A DNA stretch of 22,296 bases, taken from the IMG/VR virus record IMGVR_UViG_3300033388_003070, positions 1 through 22,296 of that record. The stretch is one strand, 5' to 3'. This DNA comes from a virus. Under the pieces are notes generated by a model that worked only from the letters and a program-made list of their open reading frames with translations, had not been told where the DNA came from and made no database searches. Below are positions 6,239 to 14,191 of the stretch, one piece after another; positions within the stretch are counted from its first letter, which is position 1; each line of letters opens with the position of its first letter. Position numbers and translations under genes: made by a program.

Positions 6239-6708
6239 TTTAATCCTCCTTTTAATCCTCCTTTTAATTGTTTTATTACAAAACAATTAGGCCCAAATTC
6301 ATATTGTTCATCGAACTCAGACACTTGTTTAAAACCACACTTTAAATAAAATGGTAATGCACTTTTTCTTGGCATACTCCATATATATTTAAAACCAAGA
6401 ATATTAGCATATTTTATAGTTGCTTTAATTAATTTTTTACCTACACTTTTAAGTCTATATTCTGTATTTATATATAAACCTCTACTTCTACAAAAAGTAT
6501 TTGAAGTTGGTAATAAACTATTCACTCCAATTATTTTATTGTCATTATAACACGCAAAACATATTGGTTTATTTTCCATTATTTTTGGATTGTATTTTCC
6601 TAAGTAATCAATAGGATTACTTGACTCAATTTTTGTAACTCTCCCTTTCCAGAGTTTATCTTTCCATATAGGATAAATAGTTTCAAAATTTACAATTTTT
6701 ATTTTCAT
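6214..6708 (-). CDS. GNAT-family N-acetyltransferase
   Basis: A 164-residue acetyl-CoA-dependent acyltransferase of the GNAT fold. The core is visible as CFACYNDNKIIGVNSLL (strands 2-3), then GLYINTEYRLKSVGKKLI followed by KATIKYANILGFKY, whose R-x-K-x-V-G-K segment is the motif A pyrophosphate-binding loop (R/Q-x-x-G-x-G/A, with Lys in the last position). The later SALPFYLKCGFKQVSEFD is the usual 'A--fYek-GF' end. The substrate cannot be told from sequence. The start ATG overlaps the upstream stop by one base (TAATG). The last 15 or so residues (KGGLKGGLKWLILIIQ) are coded by the ribosome-binding repeat of the next gene and probably are a non-conserved tail. It is the last enzyme of the accessory operon. 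Confidence 0.88.
   Translation of the reverse strand: MKIKIVNFETIYPIWKDKLWKGRVTKIESSNPIDYLGKYNPKIMENKPICFACYNDNKIIGVNSLLPTSNTFCRSRGLYINTEYRLKSVGKKLIKATIKYANILGFKYIWSMPRKSALPFYLKCGFKQVSEFDEQYEFGPNCFVIKQLKGGLKGGLKWLILIIQ
6238..6261 (-). repeat. Tandem 12-nt repeat carrying a duplicated ribosome-binding site
   Basis: Two exact copies of a 12-nt unit (GGAGGATTAAAA on the coding strand) precede the ATG of the Ig-like gene. The near AGGAGG is 6 nt from the ATG, the ideal distance; the far one is 18 nt away. The same repeat lies in frame in the end of the GNAT gene, where it encodes a repeated Lys-Gly-Gly-Leu. Confidence 0.85.
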
Positions 6709-7916
6709 TACATATTCCTTATATTATGATAGTCAAAAACTGTTACACCTTGTTCAAATAATATTTCAACTGCTTTTTTACTTAATTTCATTTGCTCACT
6801 ACTTATTGAAGGTATAAATCCATAATAAAATGGACCTATATATAATTCTTTTTTTCTTTCATAGTTGTTAAAAACATATGTATTTAGTTTAGCTGATAGA
6901 AGATTTACTGAAAACGCAAACTTAATTTTATCATATGGTAATTGATTAAGGAAATTTTCTAATTCAATAATATCATTTAACTCTAAATTATTCCACCCTA
7001 AAATAAAAGGTAATTGAATTTGTATTGCTTCATGTCCTTGATTTGCTAATATATTTATTGTCTCTAAGGCTCCACTTACTGTTATATTTTTTTTAATATA
7101 TTTCAACATTCTATTAGATGGAAATTCTATTCCTACAATAAATTTAATTTGAGGTAATTTTTTAGTTTTGTTACTAAATATTTCAGTTAAAGCTTTTCTT
7201 TCAGATTCATTTCCCCTCAAGTATATGTCATATCTTATTTTTTTATTATAATCTAGTTTATATAATAATTCTTTTATCTGTGCTGAAGTTGTTGATGGGG
7301 TATATAAATTTACCCTTTGTTTTCCTGTATAGTTTATATCTTCAAATTCAAAATTAATGTTTGGTCTTTTTCTTGATCCCTGAGAATAATTACAAAAAAT
7401 ACATTTACCCCAATAACAAAAACTGCTTAGTGTATATGTGTATGAAAGAGTCATTGATTCATCATTATCAGGTAATTCTAAATTCCATTTACTTGAAAAG
7501 TTTGGTACATTAAAATATTCTTCCATGGTTTTTGTTGTTAAATACATGTTAATTGGAAACGTAAAATTAGACGTTGTAAACACATTAGAATTTGCAGCTG
7601 GTCCACCAACAACAAAATGTATATTTGGATATTGTAATGCCCATTGATAACATTGATATAATTGACTTAAGTAATAGACACTAACATAAGCTGTTCCATA
7701 TTCGATAGGAAGATTTACTTTAATTTTCTCTATTTTATTTTTACCATATCCATATAATTGTTTGCTGTGATTAACCCAATAAAAATCTCCTTTAGATTTG
7801 CATAAGTCATATGTGTCAGAAAAACCATTACACAATTCATAAATAGAGTGTCCTTTAAATCTTGGATTGGTATTTTCTATTTTTGAGTAGAACTGTATAA
7901 ACAAGACATCTTTCAT
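6708..7916 (-). CDS. Radical SAM protein with cobalamin-binding-like N-terminal domain (paralogue 1 of 3)
   Basis: A 402-residue member of a tandem trio. The start at 7916 (MKDVLFIQF) is chosen because it aligns exactly with MSNVLFIQF and MDTLFIQF of the paralogues and overlaps the upstream stop as ATGA. The N-terminal part (about 1-140) is Rossmann-like, with YPNIHFVVGGPA resembling the B12-binding domain of class B radical SAM enzymes, but no D-x-H-x-x-G cobalamin ligand is visible. The cluster motif is C167-YWGK-C172-IF-C175, spaced CX4CX2C instead of the common CX3CX2C, and identical in spacing in all three copies. Further on, GIEFPSNRMLKYIKKNITV matches the 'GiEsgsd-vLk-inKg-t' region of MiaB/Elp3-like radical SAM barrels. 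Substrate unknown. Confidence 0.82.
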   Translation of the reverse strand: MKDVLFIQFYSKIENTNPRFKGHSIYELCNGFSDTYDLCKSKGDFYWVNHSKQLYGYGKNKIEKIKVNLPIEYGTAYVSVYYLSQLYQCYQWALQYPNIHFVVGGPAANSNVFTTSNFTFPINMYLTTKTMEEYFNVPNFSSKWNLELPDNDESMTLSYTYTLSSFCYWGKCIFCNYSQGSRKRPNINFEFEDINYTGKQRVNLYTPSTTSAQIKELLYKLDYNKKIRYDIYLRGNESERKALTEIFSNKTKKLPQIKFIVGIEFPSNRMLKYIKKNITVSGALETINILANQGHEAIQIQLPFILGWNNLELNDIIELENFLNQLPYDKIKFAFSVNLLSAKLNTYVFNNYERKKELYIGPFYYGFIPSISSEQMKLSKKAVEILFEQGVTVFDYHNIRNM

Positions 7917-9088
7917 TTTTTTCTCCTGGTTGTAGGAGGAACCATATATGTCCAATTAACTGGTATTTGTTTCATTAATTCCAAAGCTTCTATGTTAATC
8001 TTTAATTCATCATCAGTCAACTCTACAAAATAACCTCTATAAAAGTCTTCCTCATATACATGTCTGCGAACTCTATCCTTATATAAATCATAAAGAGGTG
8101 TATTTATTTTGAAAAATGTTTTAAAAATAATAACTGCGTCCACTTTTGATACTTTTGATATAAAGTATTTTAAACTATCAATATCACTTCTGTTAAGAGT
8201 TGGCCATCCTATCATATACAGTGTATAGAAATTAACATTATCAAATTTACTAGATATAGATAGTGCTTTTAAAATACCTTCTACTGTGGTTCCCTTTTTT
8301 ATAAATTTTAACATCTTATCTGATGGAAACTCTATTCCAAATCTAAACTTTAAATTTGGAATTGTACCTTTAAAATTCGTTAAATTGTTTTCTAATGATT
8401 TGATTACATCTTGATCGCATCTCATCATAAAATCATATTCTATATCTTCTCTATAGCTTATGTTTTTAAATACCTTTTCTAAAAAATAAGAAGTAATTCC
8501 TGGTGACCCCACTTTTACTTGTTTGATTCCATCAAACTCAATACTATTAATATATGACATATCCACACAATCTCTTATTCTACTATTGAAAGAGTAATTA
8601 CAAAAGATACATTTTCCCCAATAACAAATTGTATCCAAATTATATGAGAATATAAGCACATCAAATTTACTAAGATCGTCATCTATATCTGATAGTTCTA
8701 GTTTCCATTTACGAGAAAAATTAGGTTCATTAAAATATTCTTCTACACTTTTTGTACTATACTCTATATTTGGAGGACTTATTGATTTACAATCAAATCC
8801 ACTTAATACAGCAGGACCACCAACAACAAAATGTATATCTGGGTATTTTTTTGCCCATTTAGTTGATTGAATAAGATGGGAAACATAAGACGCACTTATA
8901 AAAATAGTACCTTTGTTTATTGGAAGGTCGGGGTTTTTGTCTTGTAAATCTTTATCATTAATCCACAAAAAATCTCCTTTGTTTTTACATAAGTCGTATA
9001 TCTCAGAAAATCCATTACATAAAGCAAAACAAGGACCTGTTCTAGAACTTTTAAACTCTGAACAGAATTGTATAAATAAGGTATCCAT
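7913..9088 (-). CDS. Radical SAM protein with cobalamin-binding-like N-terminal domain (paralogue 2 of 3)
   Basis: A 391-residue paralogue of its two neighbours. It has LFIQF at the N-terminus, LCNGFSEIYDLCKNKGDFLW, and YPDIHFVVGGPAVLSGFD in the B12-domain-like part. The iron-sulfur motif is C155-YWGK-C160-IF-C163, and FRFGIEFPSDKMLKFIKKGT lies in the barrel. I place the start at 9088 (MDTLFIQF) from alignment with the paralogues; an in-frame ATG at 9103 would overlap the upstream gene and add five residues, and neither has a Shine-Dalgarno, so translation probably depends on reinitiation two bases after the upstream stop. Extra cysteines near residues 9-34 are not shared by all copies. The three copies are too diverged to be simple recent duplicates, so each may have its own step or substrate. 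Confidence 0.82.
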   Translation of the reverse strand: MDTLFIQFCSEFKSSRTGPCFALCNGFSEIYDLCKNKGDFLWINDKDLQDKNPDLPINKGTIFISASYVSHLIQSTKWAKKYPDIHFVVGGPAVLSGFDCKSISPPNIEYSTKSVEEYFNEPNFSRKWKLELSDIDDDLSKFDVLIFSYNLDTICYWGKCIFCNYSFNSRIRDCVDMSYINSIEFDGIKQVKVGSPGITSYFLEKVFKNISYREDIEYDFMMRCDQDVIKSLENNLTNFKGTIPNLKFRFGIEFPSDKMLKFIKKGTTVEGILKALSISSKFDNVNFYTLYMIGWPTLNRSDIDSLKYFISKVSKVDAVIIFKTFFKINTPLYDLYKDRVRRHVYEEDFYRGYFVELTDDELKINIEALELMKQIPVNWTYMVPPTTRRKK

Positions 9089-9090
9089 AT

Positions 9091-10275
9091 TTAAAAAACC
9101 CATTTAGATGAAGCAAGTTGATTTTCATCCCATGAAAAAACTTTGTTCGCCATACCTTTAATTATTTCTGATGCTTGTTGATTAAGTTTTATTTGTTCGT
9201 TTTTCAATTTTGGAAAATATCCTTTATAAAAAGAACCAGAAAACATTTTCTTTTTAATACTATCCAGATATATATCATGTAACTTAGATCCAACAGGACA
9301 AAATAGGTTAAAAATAAAAGTACGTTTAATATAACCAACTTTATTTATAAACTCCTTTAGAGATTTAACATCGTTTTTATTAAGGTCTGGCCATCCTACT
9401 ATAAACATAGAGTATATTTGTATATTATCATACTGGTTTAATATCTTGATAGTTTGTAAAATATCTTGAACTGTAGTTCCTTTATTAGCAAACTTTAATA
9501 TTCGGTCTGATGGAAACTCTATTCCTATTCTAAATTTAAGATTTGGAATAGTACTTTTAAAATTTTTGAACACTTTATTTAGTGCAATATATTCATTTTT
9601 TTGACCTCTTAAATATACATCATAAAAAATATTTTTATTATATGATAAATTGGGTATAACTTTTTTAATATTTGTACAAGTGATTGCGTTTGTATTTAGT
9701 CGAGCTAGTTTTACTCCATCAAATTCTATATCTTCAATACAAGATGTTTGCCAATTTTCTCTTGTTCTTTTAATACTTTTTGGCATACTACAAAAATCAC
9801 ACTTTCCCCAGTAACAAAAATTATTGGAAATTGTATATCCAAAACATATAGTATCATATAAATGTGTTGGTTCTGGTATTTCGTTTATTTTTAATTTCCA
9901 TTCTCCAGAAAAGTTATCAACATTAAAATATTCTTCTACTGATTTTGTTGTTAATTCTAAGTTAGGAACTAAACCATAGATGTTTTTATGTGTATTTACT
10001 GCGGGGAAACCAACTATAGGACCACCAACTACAAATTTAATACCTGGATATTTTTTAGTCCACTTAAATACTTGTATTAATTGTGTCATAAAAGTAGCAC
10101 TGACATAAATAGTACCCTTAGTTATAGGAAGATTTAATGTACTCATTTCATGTTCATCAACCCAATAAAAATCGCCTTTGTTTTTGCATAAATCATAAGT
10201 ATCAGAAAACCCATTACACATTATCAAACGTCCATCAAGATTATAATAAAACTGAATGAATAATACATTACTCAT
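9091..10275 (-). CDS. Radical SAM protein with cobalamin-binding-like N-terminal domain (paralogue 3 of 3)
   Basis: A 394-residue protein, first of the trio in transcription order. N-terminus MSNVLFIQFYYNLDGRLIMC, then CNGFSDTYDLCKNKGDFYWV shared with the others; YPGIKFVVGGPIVGF is the B12-domain-like segment. The cluster motif is C154-YWGK-C159-DF-C162, and IGIEFPSDRILKFANKGTTV lies in the barrel. C20 and C30 are kept in all three copies, which may mean a structural or redox role. A GGGAG site precedes the ATG, which overlaps the upstream PP-loop gene by 8 nt. Known relatives of this architecture (class B radical SAM) methylate unactivated carbons or do ring chemistry, but lack of a visible cobalamin ligand leaves B12 use uncertain. 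Confidence 0.83.
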   Translation of the reverse strand: MSNVLFIQFYYNLDGRLIMCNGFSDTYDLCKNKGDFYWVDEHEMSTLNLPITKGTIYVSATFMTQLIQVFKWTKKYPGIKFVVGGPIVGFPAVNTHKNIYGLVPNLELTTKSVEEYFNVDNFSGEWKLKINEIPEPTHLYDTICFGYTISNNFCYWGKCDFCSMPKSIKRTRENWQTSCIEDIEFDGVKLARLNTNAITCTNIKKVIPNLSYNKNIFYDVYLRGQKNEYIALNKVFKNFKSTIPNLKFRIGIEFPSDRILKFANKGTTVQDILQTIKILNQYDNIQIYSMFIVGWPDLNKNDVKSLKEFINKVGYIKRTFIFNLFCPVGSKLHDIYLDSIKKKMFSGSFYKGYFPKLKNEQIKLNQQASEIIKGMANKVFSWDENQLASSKWVF

Positions 10276-11344
10276 ATTTTAAATCTCCCATTAGTTTATC
10301 ATAAGGTATAGTTACTACATTATTTCCTGGACTATCAAAAGGATGTTTTGCTGTAATTTCATCAGTATATTTTAGTATTAAAGGTTGTAAGTGTTCTAAC
10401 CCTGTATATTTTGGTCTTGGTTCAAGTTCAGGCCAATATTTATGTTTTATATTTATCTTTGCTCTCATAATATTGTTACCACCACCCAAATGACCAACTT
10501 TTTTATATTCTTCACTTGTTAATAATTTTCCACCATAAGGATAAAGTCTGTTTTCTGGCAATAACTCCAATGTACAATATGTTAACCAATCTTGAAGTAT
10601 ATCATCGAGTAAAGCAGAATATAATAATTCTGCAGTATACAAAGAGAACAAACTACATCCATCTATATTATGTTCTTCCATATAAGATGATAAATTTATA
10701 TATGATTCATATACCATTAGGTAAATATCATCATCTAATCTTCTGTTAGGATTCCATGCTGAGGGTCTAATACCACACCCAGGAAAGTGAGAAGGATTTT
10801 TATAACATTGTTTTTTGATATTTAATATATCATGGGACAACATCGGGTCTCCATCTCCAAAAATTTGAAAACCAAACCCGTTATCTAAAAACATCTTTTG
10901 TAAATTTTTTTGCCAAAGAGGATTTGGATACTTAACATTTCTGTATTGGTAACAATCACTTTCTAAAAATTCTTCAATGTCTAAATCAAAAAAAGAGTAT
11001 TCTACATTATTTTCTTTACAAAATTTTACAGCAAAATCAATATCATGTTTATTAAGATTGTTTTTAAAATTACATATTCTAACTTTAAATGGACGACCGG
11101 CTTCAAGAAACGATCTACAAATAATTTCACTATCTATACCTCCAGAAAAGTGAACTACAATATGTTTGTCAGTTGATTGATACATCAAATCTGCTGCTCT
11201 TATACACTCAGACCTCCAATCCATCGCTTCTTGAGTACAACTACCAATTTTATACCAAAAAATATCTTCATCATTTTCTCTTTTACCATATAGTTTATTA
11301 CCCCAACCATATGTTATATAATTGTTATGATATTGGTCGCTCAT
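10268..11344 (-). CDS. PP-loop ATP pyrophosphatase, asparagine synthetase-like
   Basis: A 358-residue enzyme with the PP-loop S67-GGID-S72 in VVHFSGGIDSEIICRSFLEAG, the ATP-binding signature of enzymes that adenylate a carbonyl before adding nitrogen or sulfur. The second block, FQIFGDGDPMLSHD near residue 160-175, resembles the G-x-G-x-D/E of the asparagine synthetase synthetase domain. There is no N-terminal Cys2 glutaminase domain, so ammonia or another amine donor must come from elsewhere. There is no C-terminal zinc Cys cluster as in QueC. N-terminal residues 1-70 resemble those of the next PP-loop gene, with the S/T-E-C-I-x-A-A segment just before the loop. Sugar amidotransferases of the WbpG/PseA type are one known use of this fold near glycan genes. 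ATGA overlap with the upstream gene. Confidence 0.8.
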   Translation of the reverse strand: MSDQYHNNYITYGWGNKLYGKRENDEDIFWYKIGSCTQEAMDWRSECIRAADLMYQSTDKHIVVHFSGGIDSEIICRSFLEAGRPFKVRICNFKNNLNKHDIDFAVKFCKENNVEYSFFDLDIEEFLESDCYQYRNVKYPNPLWQKNLQKMFLDNGFGFQIFGDGDPMLSHDILNIKKQCYKNPSHFPGCGIRPSAWNPNRRLDDDIYLMVYESYINLSSYMEEHNIDGCSLFSLYTAELLYSALLDDILQDWLTYCTLELLPENRLYPYGGKLLTSEEYKKVGHLGGGNNIMRAKINIKHKYWPELEPRPKYTGLEHLQPLILKYTDEITAKHPFDSPGNNVVTIPYDKLMGDLKYE

Positions 11345-12657
11345 TTTTTCATTTCCTTATATATACATGTATAAACTGGAGCATTGTCTGGTCTATTACT
11401 TGTGTGTTTAAATCCTTTTCGTTTTAACATTTCTTTTTGAGTTTGTGCTCCTGGTAACCATTGAGCTTGTATTGTATGAATAACCATGTCTGGATACATT
11501 TCTGCTTCTTTCATTTTAAAATTCCATAAAGCTTTGATAGCTCCAAGTCCTCTATACTTAGGAAATGTGTATGAACTATGTGCGTATCCACCTTTATTAC
11601 CTTTAAATAAATCAAAACATGTGAGAGCAACTAATATATCATTTATATAAGCTGCAAAATAATTTTTTGTTTCTATTACATCATCATAAGGTGATCTTAG
11701 CAATGTCATGTTTTCTTTTTCATAATAAGGTTGGTATTGTAACATTTCTTCTCTAGTTATTTTCTTACATTTAATAGGAGATAAAATATAAACTAAATCT
11801 GTTATGGATGTTTTAACAATACCATCGCTACCATTAAATTTGTTTTCTAAATATGGTCGATACAAATTATAATCTAATTCTTTATATTTTTCAAATCCTG
11901 TATATATTGTTCTTTCAGTTAAATTTTTCCAGTATTTATTATATAGTTTATTTTTTTCATAATATGTACTTGACTCATTATTAATATCAATCATATCAGT
12001 TATTACTTGGTCAGTTATGAATGATAACATTAATTCTGGTGTATATTGAAAAAATCCTGGTGTTCCTTCTTTATTATTTACTAGAAAATGTCTATACCAA
12101 GATGATATTTTTTCCTTTTCCCATAATTCCCAAATAAGTTCTTCATTTTTAGCTATGTAACATTCACCACTACCTAAAACAACATGACCATTAACTTGAT
12201 CTGATAACCACATAATCACTGGAAGTTGTGGTGATATACAATTAGTTTTTGTTGCGTATTTCATTAACTCATTTTTCCAGAAGTTAATAATATTAATATT
12301 ATAAATTTTATAAGGAATGTTATATTCAGTACAAAATTTAAGAGCATGTTCTATATCATCTTTATTAATAAAACCATCAAAAAAAGCAATTATACAAGTA
12401 ATTGGAATATTTGCTTCAATAAAACTACGAGCAACTATTTCTGAATCAATTCCTCCTGACAATAATATATATATTGGAAGGTCAGTATTTTCTTTTATTT
12501 TACAAGCAGCTAATATACATTCTGTTCTAAAATCAAAAGGGTCATTTTTACATCGTCCATATTTTACATTCCACTTATCTTCTGGAGATTTTCTCAAGTT
12601 AAAATACTCTCCATTATAACCAAATTTAAAATGATTTTTATATGTTAAATTTTTCAT
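11341..12657 (-). CDS. PP-loop ATP pyrophosphatase fused to a GNAT acetyltransferase
   Basis: A 438-residue two-domain protein. The N-terminal part has the PP-loop S67-GGID-S72 in YILLSGGIDSEIVARSFIEA at the same residue numbers as in its neighbour, and GHVVLGSGECYIAKNEE as the second block. From about residue 325 to the end there is a GNAT domain: YFAAYINDILVALTCFDLF, then FPKYRGLGAIKALWNFKM with the R-G-L-G-A acetyl-CoA loop, and EMLKRKGFKHTSNRP at the end. The frame is continuous across the junction, so the fusion is genuine in this sequence. It suggests one protein activates or amidates a substrate and acylates the same or a linked group. It overlaps both neighbours by ATGA. Its N-terminal opening (FDFRTECILAACKI) is homologous to that of the other PP-loop gene, so the two arose by duplication. 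Confidence 0.82.
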   Translation of the reverse strand: MKNLTYKNHFKFGYNGEYFNLRKSPEDKWNVKYGRCKNDPFDFRTECILAACKIKENTDLPIYILLSGGIDSEIVARSFIEANIPITCIIAFFDGFINKDDIEHALKFCTEYNIPYKIYNINIINFWKNELMKYATKTNCISPQLPVIMWLSDQVNGHVVLGSGECYIAKNEELIWELWEKEKISSWYRHFLVNNKEGTPGFFQYTPELMLSFITDQVITDMIDINNESSTYYEKNKLYNKYWKNLTERTIYTGFEKYKELDYNLYRPYLENKFNGSDGIVKTSITDLVYILSPIKCKKITREEMLQYQPYYEKENMTLLRSPYDDVIETKNYFAAYINDILVALTCFDLFKGNKGGYAHSSYTFPKYRGLGAIKALWNFKMKEAEMYPDMVIHTIQAQWLPGAQTQKEMLKRKGFKHTSNRPDNAPVYTCIYKEMKK

Positions 12658-13571
12658 ATGAAGTGTACTAACTCTGATATTTTACATTTACACACATTAG
12701 CGCAGGAGTTTAATTTATTAATATTTTCAAAAACATAATCATAAAATTCATTTTCTATTACATCGTTGTATGAATTATTATTTAAGTCAAGAAAAGGTAT
12801 ATTTTTTTCAAACAAATCAATAAAATCTTTACTTTCATCTTTGTAATGATGTCTTTTTGAACTTAATAAGTAGCATGAACATAATATTCCATCAACATTT
12901 AAAAAAAATTCATTTCTATCAATCATAAGACAATCTATTTTTTTACGCTCAAAAGCAAAATCACCTTGAGTTTTAATTTTGATTTTTGTTGGTCGTTCAA
13001 AAACGTCGTTATATTCTTTTGATGGTCTATAATAAATTTTACGACAACCAATTTTCATTGACAATTTTTTTAAATCATTTAACTGATGTTCATTATGTTT
13101 AAATAGTATTGTTTGTATGAGGGATATTCCTCTACCATCATTGAATGCTTTTATATTTTTAACAACTTGTTTAAAATCTGTACCAACTCTATAAAGACTG
13201 TGTGTATCTTCCATACCATCTAAAGCAAATATCACATAACCTGAGTCAATTTTGCTAAAGTATTTTGCTAAATTATACCACCATTGTTCATTATGAGTAA
13301 ATCCATTTGTTGTTAATCTTATTTGAAGATTATTATTTGTTTTACGTAAATAATCAATAAGTTCATCAAATTGAGGGTATGATGTAGGTTCCCCTAAACT
13401 TCCAGAAAGAACAACTACTTTATATGTTTCAAAAGGTATCTTTTTAATTGTATCTAATTTTAAATCAATTATTTCTTTCAAATTCATTAGAACTCTTGTG
13501 CAAAGTGGACAACGAGCTGTGCACCTTGTGGTTAGTTCTATATTTACACAAGTAATATCTAAATTTTTCAT
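12654..13571 (-). CDS. Radical SAM protein with C-terminal SPASM/twitch-like cysteines
   Basis: A 305-residue radical SAM enzyme. The cluster motif is at the very N-terminus, ELTTRC17-TAR-C21-PL-C24, the canonical CX3CX2C. The GGEP-type SAM-binding motif is altered to SGSLGEPT (about residues 57-64), followed by IRLTTNGFTHNEQW and YVIFALDGMEDTHSLYRVG, which fit the usual strands. After the barrel, the cysteines in LNVDGILCSCYLL and in NSCANVCKCKISE suggest an auxiliary [4Fe-4S] cluster domain of SPASM or twitch type, common in enzymes that act on peptides or on sugars (for example anSMEs and BtrN). The protein is at the short end for SPASM proteins. It overlaps the methyltransferase upstream and the PP-loop/GNAT gene downstream by ATGA. 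Confidence 0.87.
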   Translation of the reverse strand: MKNLDITCVNIELTTRCTARCPLCTRVLMNLKEIIDLKLDTIKKIPFETYKVVVLSGSLGEPTSYPQFDELIDYLRKTNNNLQIRLTTNGFTHNEQWWYNLAKYFSKIDSGYVIFALDGMEDTHSLYRVGTDFKQVVKNIKAFNDGRGISLIQTILFKHNEHQLNDLKKLSMKIGCRKIYYRPSKEYNDVFERPTKIKIKTQGDFAFERKKIDCLMIDRNEFFLNVDGILCSCYLLSSKRHHYKDESKDFIDLFEKNIPFLDLNNNSYNDVIENEFYDYVFENINKLNSCANVCKCKISELVHFI

Positions 13572-14191
13572 TTCACTCCTATTATCATAAATCGTTTATA
13601 ATCTATAACATTTATTTCACCATTATATAAAATATGAAACAATTTATATTTTAATTTCATTTCTTCTAAACTATTTACACAATTAATATGTTCTTCAAAT
13701 TGAGTTGCATTATTAGACTGAAGAATAACAAGAGTTCCTTCTTTAATTTTTTTGAACCATTTGTTATCTATAATATGCTCACAAGATGTATTAATAACGG
13801 TATTAATACCGTTAAATTCTATTTCATTAATATCTTTGGTAAAAGATTTAAATTTCCAATCATTTATTACATGACTTATATTTAATTCATCTGCTATTTT
13901 AGCGCATGATGGGTCAATATCAAAAGAATGTATTTTATCTACCATGTCATTTTCAAATAACATTTCAGCAAGTATCCCATACCAACCACATAATAAATAA
14001 GTAATCTTTAAAGGAATATTTAAATATTTCATTTCTTTAATCAACCAAATTTTACTATATAATTGTCCTTTTGATAAACTATCTAAATTAAAATCTGGAT
14101 ATGTTTTTATTACTTCAGAAACGTTATTTAAAAATTCAAAACTAGTTTTATAAATTTTTAATTCTTTTCTTATATATTTCCAAATATCCAT
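13568..14191 (-). CDS. Class I SAM-dependent methyltransferase-like protein
   Basis: A 207-residue protein with a Rossmann methyltransferase layout. Residues 62-76, KITYLLCGWYGILAE, correspond to motif I (usual form V-L-D-x-G-C-G-x-G; the acidic residue and glycine pattern are changed here to LLCGWYG). IHSFDIDPSCAKIAD follows, with the acidic D91/D93 that normally bind the SAM ribose. TVINTSCEHIID is the motif IV-like strand and LVILQSNNATQFEEHI a later one. An N-terminal helical part (1-60) precedes the fold. The substrate is unknown; other readings include a methyltransferase-like protein without activity. GGAGG lies 7 nt before the ATG, which directly follows the upstream stop. Phages with similar clusters carry comparable proteins, but that is from memory. 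Confidence 0.72.
   Translation of the reverse strand: MDIWKYIRKELKIYKTSFEFLNNVSEVIKTYPDFNLDSLSKGQLYSKIWLIKEMKYLNIPLKITYLLCGWYGILAEMLFENDMVDKIHSFDIDPSCAKIADELNISHVINDWKFKSFTKDINEIEFNGINTVINTSCEHIIDNKWFKKIKEGTLVILQSNNATQFEEHINCVNSLEEMKLKYKLFHILYNGEINVIDYKRFMIIGVK
13795..13814. repeat. Perfect 20-bp palindrome inside the methyltransferase gene
   Basis: TAACGGTATT followed directly by its reverse complement AATACCGTTA, with no spacer. It lies within coding sequence (Asn-Gly-Ile-Asn-Thr-Val). It could be a protein binding site or a chance result of codon choice. Confidence 0.6.

Noticed and set aside
6465-6472. TATAAATA inside the GNAT gene, and another at 9342-9349
   Set aside because: Both are internal to genes and not placed near a start; chance copies are expected in AT-rich DNA (a plus-strand copy also occurs inside the portal gene at 4395-4402). 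The 6465 copy could at most be a weak extra promoter for the Ig-like gene.
10268-11344. QueC-type 7-deazaguanine (DNA or tRNA modification) enzyme
   Set aside because: The PP-loop is present but the C-terminal zinc-binding Cys cluster of QueC is missing, the second block is asparagine-synthetase-like, and no QueD/QueE-like genes are adjacent (the radical SAM genes here do not look like QueE).
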